DNA of 64,000 bases from Botryococcus braunii. Its lineage: Eukaryota; Chlorophyta; Trebouxiophyceae. The notes below the pieces were generated by a model, which worked only from the letters and a program-made list of their open reading frames with translations, was not told where the DNA came from and did not search any database. The DNA is taken from positions 1 to 64,000 of the forward strand of contig KV908575.1 in NCBI GenBank assembly GCA_002005505.1, read 5' to 3'. A program made the translations under genes and the position numbers. Each line of letters begins with the position of its first letter. Within the stretch, counting starts at the first letter, position 1. Below are positions 60,213 to 64,000 of this stretch, piece after piece.

Positions 60213-60587
60213 ATGCAGGGAGTTCACAGTACCGTTGCACAAAGACCCTTGCTGATTGGTGAAGAGCCAGTGCTGTCCGTCCGTGCACCTACGCAGCACC
60301 GCAGGCTTGCCCAAATTGATCTGCCTCCATCCCCGCCCGATCTCCCAAATCCGTTCCCCTCTCCTCCACCAGCTCCACCTCCTCCGCCGCCCATAGTATG
60401 TGGCGCCCTGGGGGAAGACCCAACTTGCGCCAACTGCAACGCCGGGTGCTTTGCAGATCCTACGGTGGGGGGGGGCTGCCCTGGTACCATTGCACCCAAT
60501 TGCGAGTACGTTGGAGTGACGTGCTGCGTAGATACAAGCATTTCAGGCGCCTGCCCCACTGCTGGCTTGGTACGCACACACTTTTGA
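60213..60587 (+). CDS. Pro-rich / Cys-rich secreted-type protein segment
   Basis: An open frame from ATG 60213. After about 45 unremarkable residues come a proline-rich stretch (LPPSPPDLPNPFPSPPPAPP) and a compact Cys-rich segment (CGALGEDPTCANCNAGC, then CEYVGVTCCVDTS) with ten or so cysteines. Pro-rich plus Cys-rich organisation is common in algal cell-wall or extracellular proteins (pherophorin-like and extensin-like). The start is uncertain, no clear signal peptide is seen, and splice sites may exist; the end at 60587 may be intronic. It may be part of one gene with 61881-62440. Confidence 0.45.
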   Translation: MQGVHSTVAQRPLLIGEEPVLSVRAPTQHRRLAQIDLPPSPPDLPNPFPSPPPAPPPPPPIVCGALGEDPTCANCNAGCFADPTVGGGCPGTIAPNCEYVGVTCCVDTSISGACPTAGLVRTHF

Positions 60588-60618
60588 TCCCCGCTTGGCT
60601 GTTGTTGATATAAGAAGG

Positions 60619-60620
<2 letters not shown>

Positions 60621-60708
<88 letters not shown>
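60621..60708 (+). repeat. (TC)44 microsatellite
   Basis: 88 bp of uninterrupted TC just after the Pro/Cys-rich frame. Confidence 0.98.
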
Positions 60709-60714
<6 letters not shown>

Positions 60715-60863
60715 ACCTTCAATATTTGGCCCCTAGATTCTGCGTCCCTGCATGATGGATTTATGGTATGCGGTTGGAATAGGCTTCACTCTTATGTTAA
60801 CAAAGGAATGTGTCGTGCGACAAAAATCCATGACGGACATGGCCACATGCACTGGACAGTTTT

Positions 60864-61156
60864 TTTGGGGGGGGGGGGGGAGACGGAAACCCTCCACGCC
60901 CTCCCCTTCCCAGGAGTTTTTTTTTGGGGGGGGGGGGGGGCGGGGGGGGGCAAGGGAAATTGATACCATAGAATCAGTTGCAGAGTTTATAGTGGATCAG
61001 GACTACCACATCCCCAGGGCACCAGGGCTTTTGGGTACACTTTCATTCGTCAAGTTCCTTACCCGCAAGTGGGGAATGTTTTTCTGGAGACATTGCACGG
61101 AGGAAGTCAACCCTGGCCCTCGTCGGGGGGTTTTCTCGGGGGGGGGGGGGGGGGGC
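60864..61156 (+). repeat. Poly-G tracts
   Basis: Three long G runs (about 60868-60880, 60927-60948 and 61137-61155) in otherwise unremarkable DNA. No gene is supported here. Confidence 0.9.
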
Positions 61157-61880
61157 TAAGTGGATCTGTGCCCACATCTCATTGTTGGACACGAGGAGAA
61201 ATTCGAATCGCAAAAGAGCTTTTCTGAAGACTTCGGCTTCTCTTATACAGCAGCACCAGGGTTTATCTCATTGTTACAAGTCGACCTACAGGAACTGTAG
61301 CTGTCTGTGACCATCATTTGTCTTTCTAGTCTGGCACCAGAGGGTCTTGATGATGGGATCATGGTGTTGATTGTCCTGCCCCTCCAAACATGATGGCACT
61401 GCAACAACATTGATCATGCAAGCCCCCCAACCTCCCCCCACCCCCCGCGCCTTTTCGCGGCCCACACACATACATTTTGTGGCATCCCAGCTTGCCGAGG
61501 CTACCTACCTTGTCAAGCTCAGGTTTCCAAGCAAGAGATGTAGATTTAATGTAATGGCGAAAGATGTCCTTGATACCCTCCTCTGATTGTTGTCATGGTG
61601 TGTTGAGCTGTTAAGCTGAGGAGTGACCGTAAAGAATCAGTGATGGACCTTATGTGGATGCAGTGAAAAAGCCAGGGGATTGCAAGCAATGTAGGTGCCA
61701 GAATTTTGTAGAAAATTTGTTCATGGGAGCCCTACTGCTCAGCATATCTTTCAATGGCCTTTGAAGAAGCTGGCGGCCCTGTAGGGAAATGTGACCTGGT
61801 GGGGGAGGAACCCCGTGTCCCAGTGTCGGCGTTCCCCCTACCACCACCTCTTCCCAGCAATCTCTCGATCAATCTGAGTT

Positions 61881-62440
61881 GTGCAGGTTTGCCTGCCAGT
61901 GCTGGAATTCCCCCCTCCACCTCCTAACCCGCCTCCACCTCCTTTTAGCCCGCCTCCACCTCCAGACAGCCCACCTCCACCTCCAGCCAGCCCACCTCCA
62001 CCTCCAGCCAGCCCACCTCCACCTCCAGCCAGCCCACCTCCACCACCGACCCCAATACCCAGCCCGCCTCCACCTAACAGCCCGCCGCCACCGCCAACCC
62101 CAATCCCCAGCCCGCCTCCACCGAACAGCCCTCCTCCGCCTCCGGCGCCGACCACAATTCCCAGCCCGCCTCCACCTAGCAGCCCGCCCCCCCACCTAGC
62201 GGCCCGCCCCCACCGCCAACCACAACTCCCAGCCCGCCCCCACCTCCACCGCCGCCTAAAAGCCCACCTCCACCGATTGTGTTCTCTCCTCCACCGCCGC
62301 CGCCTCCGCCCGTGCCCGTCCCTCCTCCCCCGCCGCCACCCCCCGGCCAAGTTTGCGCTGGCATCCTTGGGGTATGCCCCCCCCCCCCCCCGCCTCCCAG
62401 GTGGGGGCATGGAGCAGTTGAGTAGATGGGGATGGAAGGA
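61881..62440 (+). CDS. Proline-rich SPPPPP-repeat coding segment
   Basis: Frame with ATG at 61881 and 20-odd PPPPP blocks separated by SP, AS, NS or TPIPS, typical of hydroxyproline-rich wall glycoproteins. After about 62185, in a C run, the Pro-rich reading passes to another frame (KSPPPPIVFSPPPP, then GQVCAGILGV), so one base may be wrong or the repeat has shifted. The PIV...VCAGILGV end resembles PIVCGALGE at 60395, which suggests repeated exons of one gene. The N-terminus and splice pattern are unknown. Confidence 0.45.
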
Positions 62441-62925
62441 GTGAAGGACCTGTGCATCAACTGGAGTCACTGCTTCTCCCCCCCCCCCGCCCCCCCCACA
62501 CACACACACACACACCCAAGCGCGCACACACGCACGCATGCCCACACACACGCGCGCGCAGGGCGCGCTCGTTTTTTTCATTGCCTTGTGTGAGGAATAT
62601 GCCGTTCTCACATGATTGACAAATTATGGACCCTTGGAGGAGTCATGGATGCCTGAGCAGGAGCGGAAGCTGACCTCGTAGGTAGGTGGAACTAAGCTGT
62701 TGCCTCAGATGACTTGTCAGCATTCCAGACAGGCTGCAAGTTTTGCCTGTTCTGGTACATTAACACGTGAAGCTAGTTGGTGCAGTGTTGATGCTTGTGT
62801 GCTGTGAGAATGGGAATTCTCTGAGGATTCAACCGTAAAAGGTTAGTGTGGATTGGCCAATAATAGTGAGATGTCATGGAAGGACATGTTGTAAAGCACG
62901 GGCTCCCTTCATATATCTTTACCGC

Positions 62926-62939
62926 CCCACCCCCCCCCC

Positions 62940-63011
<72 letters not shown>

Positions 63012-63062
63012 GAGAGAGAGAGAGAGGGGGGGGGTGGGGGGTAGGTAGGGACGGGGGAGGGG
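62926..63062 (+). repeat. (C)n-(CA)33-(GA)n-(G)n compound microsatellite
   Basis: A C run to 62941, CA repeats to about 63008, a short GA repeat to about 63026, then G-rich sequence. Confidence 0.97.
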
Positions 63063-63447
63063 GGGAAGGAGAAGGTTGTTTGTGGGACAGGGCTGACGAG
63101 GGTTGGACGGGGGCTTGGCACAGTGCGTCGTATATGGAATCTACCAAGTGCTTACCTTCCCTCTGCGAGTCTTCCAGAACATCATCGACTGGAAGATCAG
63201 CTTCTGGAACTCTGTCTTCAACTTCTTCAATGGGTTCGGATAAGGAGCAGGCAGATGGACGCAGCCAGCTCTGGGTATATACCTTCTACCTGCCCTTCCT
63301 GGTCATCCCGCCTTCCTAATTAAGGCTTGAGTGCCCATGATGCTCACAATTGTTGAAGTTCCCATGAAGCTCATTGTAGAAACTCGACTTGAGGCTCGAG
63401 AGAGTGTTCTGTATCCCTCCAGTTCCCACAAACCCCCTCCCCCTGTG

Positions 63448-63452
<5 letters not shown>

Positions 63453-63493
<41 letters not shown>

Positions 63494-63505
63494 CACGCAC
63501 ACACA

Positions 63506-63586
<81 letters not shown>

Positions 63587-63657
63587 CCTCCCTCCCCCCC
63601 CTTCCCTCCCTCCCTCCCTCCCTCCCCTTCCCTCCCCCTGCTTCTCCCCCCTCCTCC

Positions 63658-63726
<69 letters not shown>

Positions 63727-63772
63727 GGGGGACACACACACATACACGTACGCTCGCCCATACACCCGCCCC

Positions 63773-63847
<75 letters not shown>

Positions 63848-63850
63848 ACA
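63453..63850 (+). repeat. Compound (CA)n-(CT)n microsatellite array
   Basis: CA repeats 63453-63508, CT repeats 63509-63581, CCCT/CCCTC-rich DNA, CT repeats 63669-63717, then CA repeats about 63774-63840. The long CVCV/SLSL open frames here are repeat translation, not genes. Confidence 0.97.
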
Positions 63851-64000
63851 GCATGCGCATGCGAGGTGCAATTCACCATCTAGCCTAGGAGGTTTTGTAC
63901 GACCAAAGAATATTGCCATGCTTTTGTGCCAAAGGGTTATTTTCTTGCAATGTGCATTTTCATATCTGAGGTCATCATGCGGGTTCATCTGTGGGCTTGC

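Noticed and set aside
61838..62611. Gly/Arg-rich open frame on the minus strand
   Set aside because: Antisense shadow of the proline-rich coding repeat; GGGGG is the complement of CCCCC.
63303..63988. Long open frames with CVCVCV, HTHTHT or SLSLSL
   Set aside because: Translations of (CA)n and (CT)n microsatellites.
1..64000. tRNA, rRNA or CRISPR features
   Set aside because: None seen. Initiator-tRNA-like matches are only primer-binding sites, and the direct repeats are LTRs.

Overview
This is eukaryotic nuclear DNA, made almost entirely of nested LTR retrotransposons. A green alga is my best guess: chromodomain Ty3/gypsy and Ty1/copia families side by side, TGTAA motifs where poly(A) signals would be expected, a proline-rich/cysteine-rich wall-type protein, and long (CT)n/(CA)n tracts. 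The species cannot be named from sequence alone.

Layout. Every boundary below comes from matched LTRs and 5-bp target-site duplications (TSDs). Level 0 is copia element D (minus strand), which runs off the left edge; its 5' LTR is split into 620-836 and 54113-54547. Level 1 is copia element B (plus, 837-54112, TSD gtcgg), inserted in D's LTR. Level 2, all inside B: copia A (plus, 1951-8633, TSD ccacg), gypsy F (plus, 10265-16782, TSD cacag), gypsy G (minus, 18833-25694, TSD ttcgc) and copia E (minus, 26943-52901, TSD aaatg). Level 3, inside E: a rearranged pair of gypsy elements X/Y (28166-40341) and gypsy J (plus, 41721-48113, TSD aaggg). Without inserts B is about 7.2 kb and E about 7.4 kb, normal copia sizes. 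Non-element DNA starts at 54548. It holds short perfect inverted repeats, one 62-bp palindrome, no gene I can name up to about 60.2 kb, then a Pro/Cys-rich coding region among microsatellites.

Main discovery. The copia LTRs carry introns. In B's LTR a 428-bp segment is followed by a second copy that lacks exactly two GT...AG segments and is joined at a third splice junction to the last 8 bp of the LTR. The second copy is therefore a spliced cDNA built into the LTR. A and E have the same plan: exon, then a GT donor and intron start ending near TGTAA, then the exon again joined to the LTR end. D still has an intact intron-like segment ending 6 bp before its LTR end. This suggests that leader RNA is spliced and reverse-transcribed back into the LTR, perhaps by an end-to-end strand transfer.

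Other points. The copia elements have a primer-binding site matching the anticodon arm of initiator tRNA (half-tRNA priming), whereas all gypsy elements use a 3'-end site starting TGGTATCGGCGAG. B, D and possibly E carry an extra ORF before gag. X and Y are opposite-orientation insertions 34 bp apart whose intervening DNA was inverted; both share an in-frame deletion removing the catalytic Glu of integrase. Many reading-frame breaks fall in G or C runs, so some may be sequencing errors.
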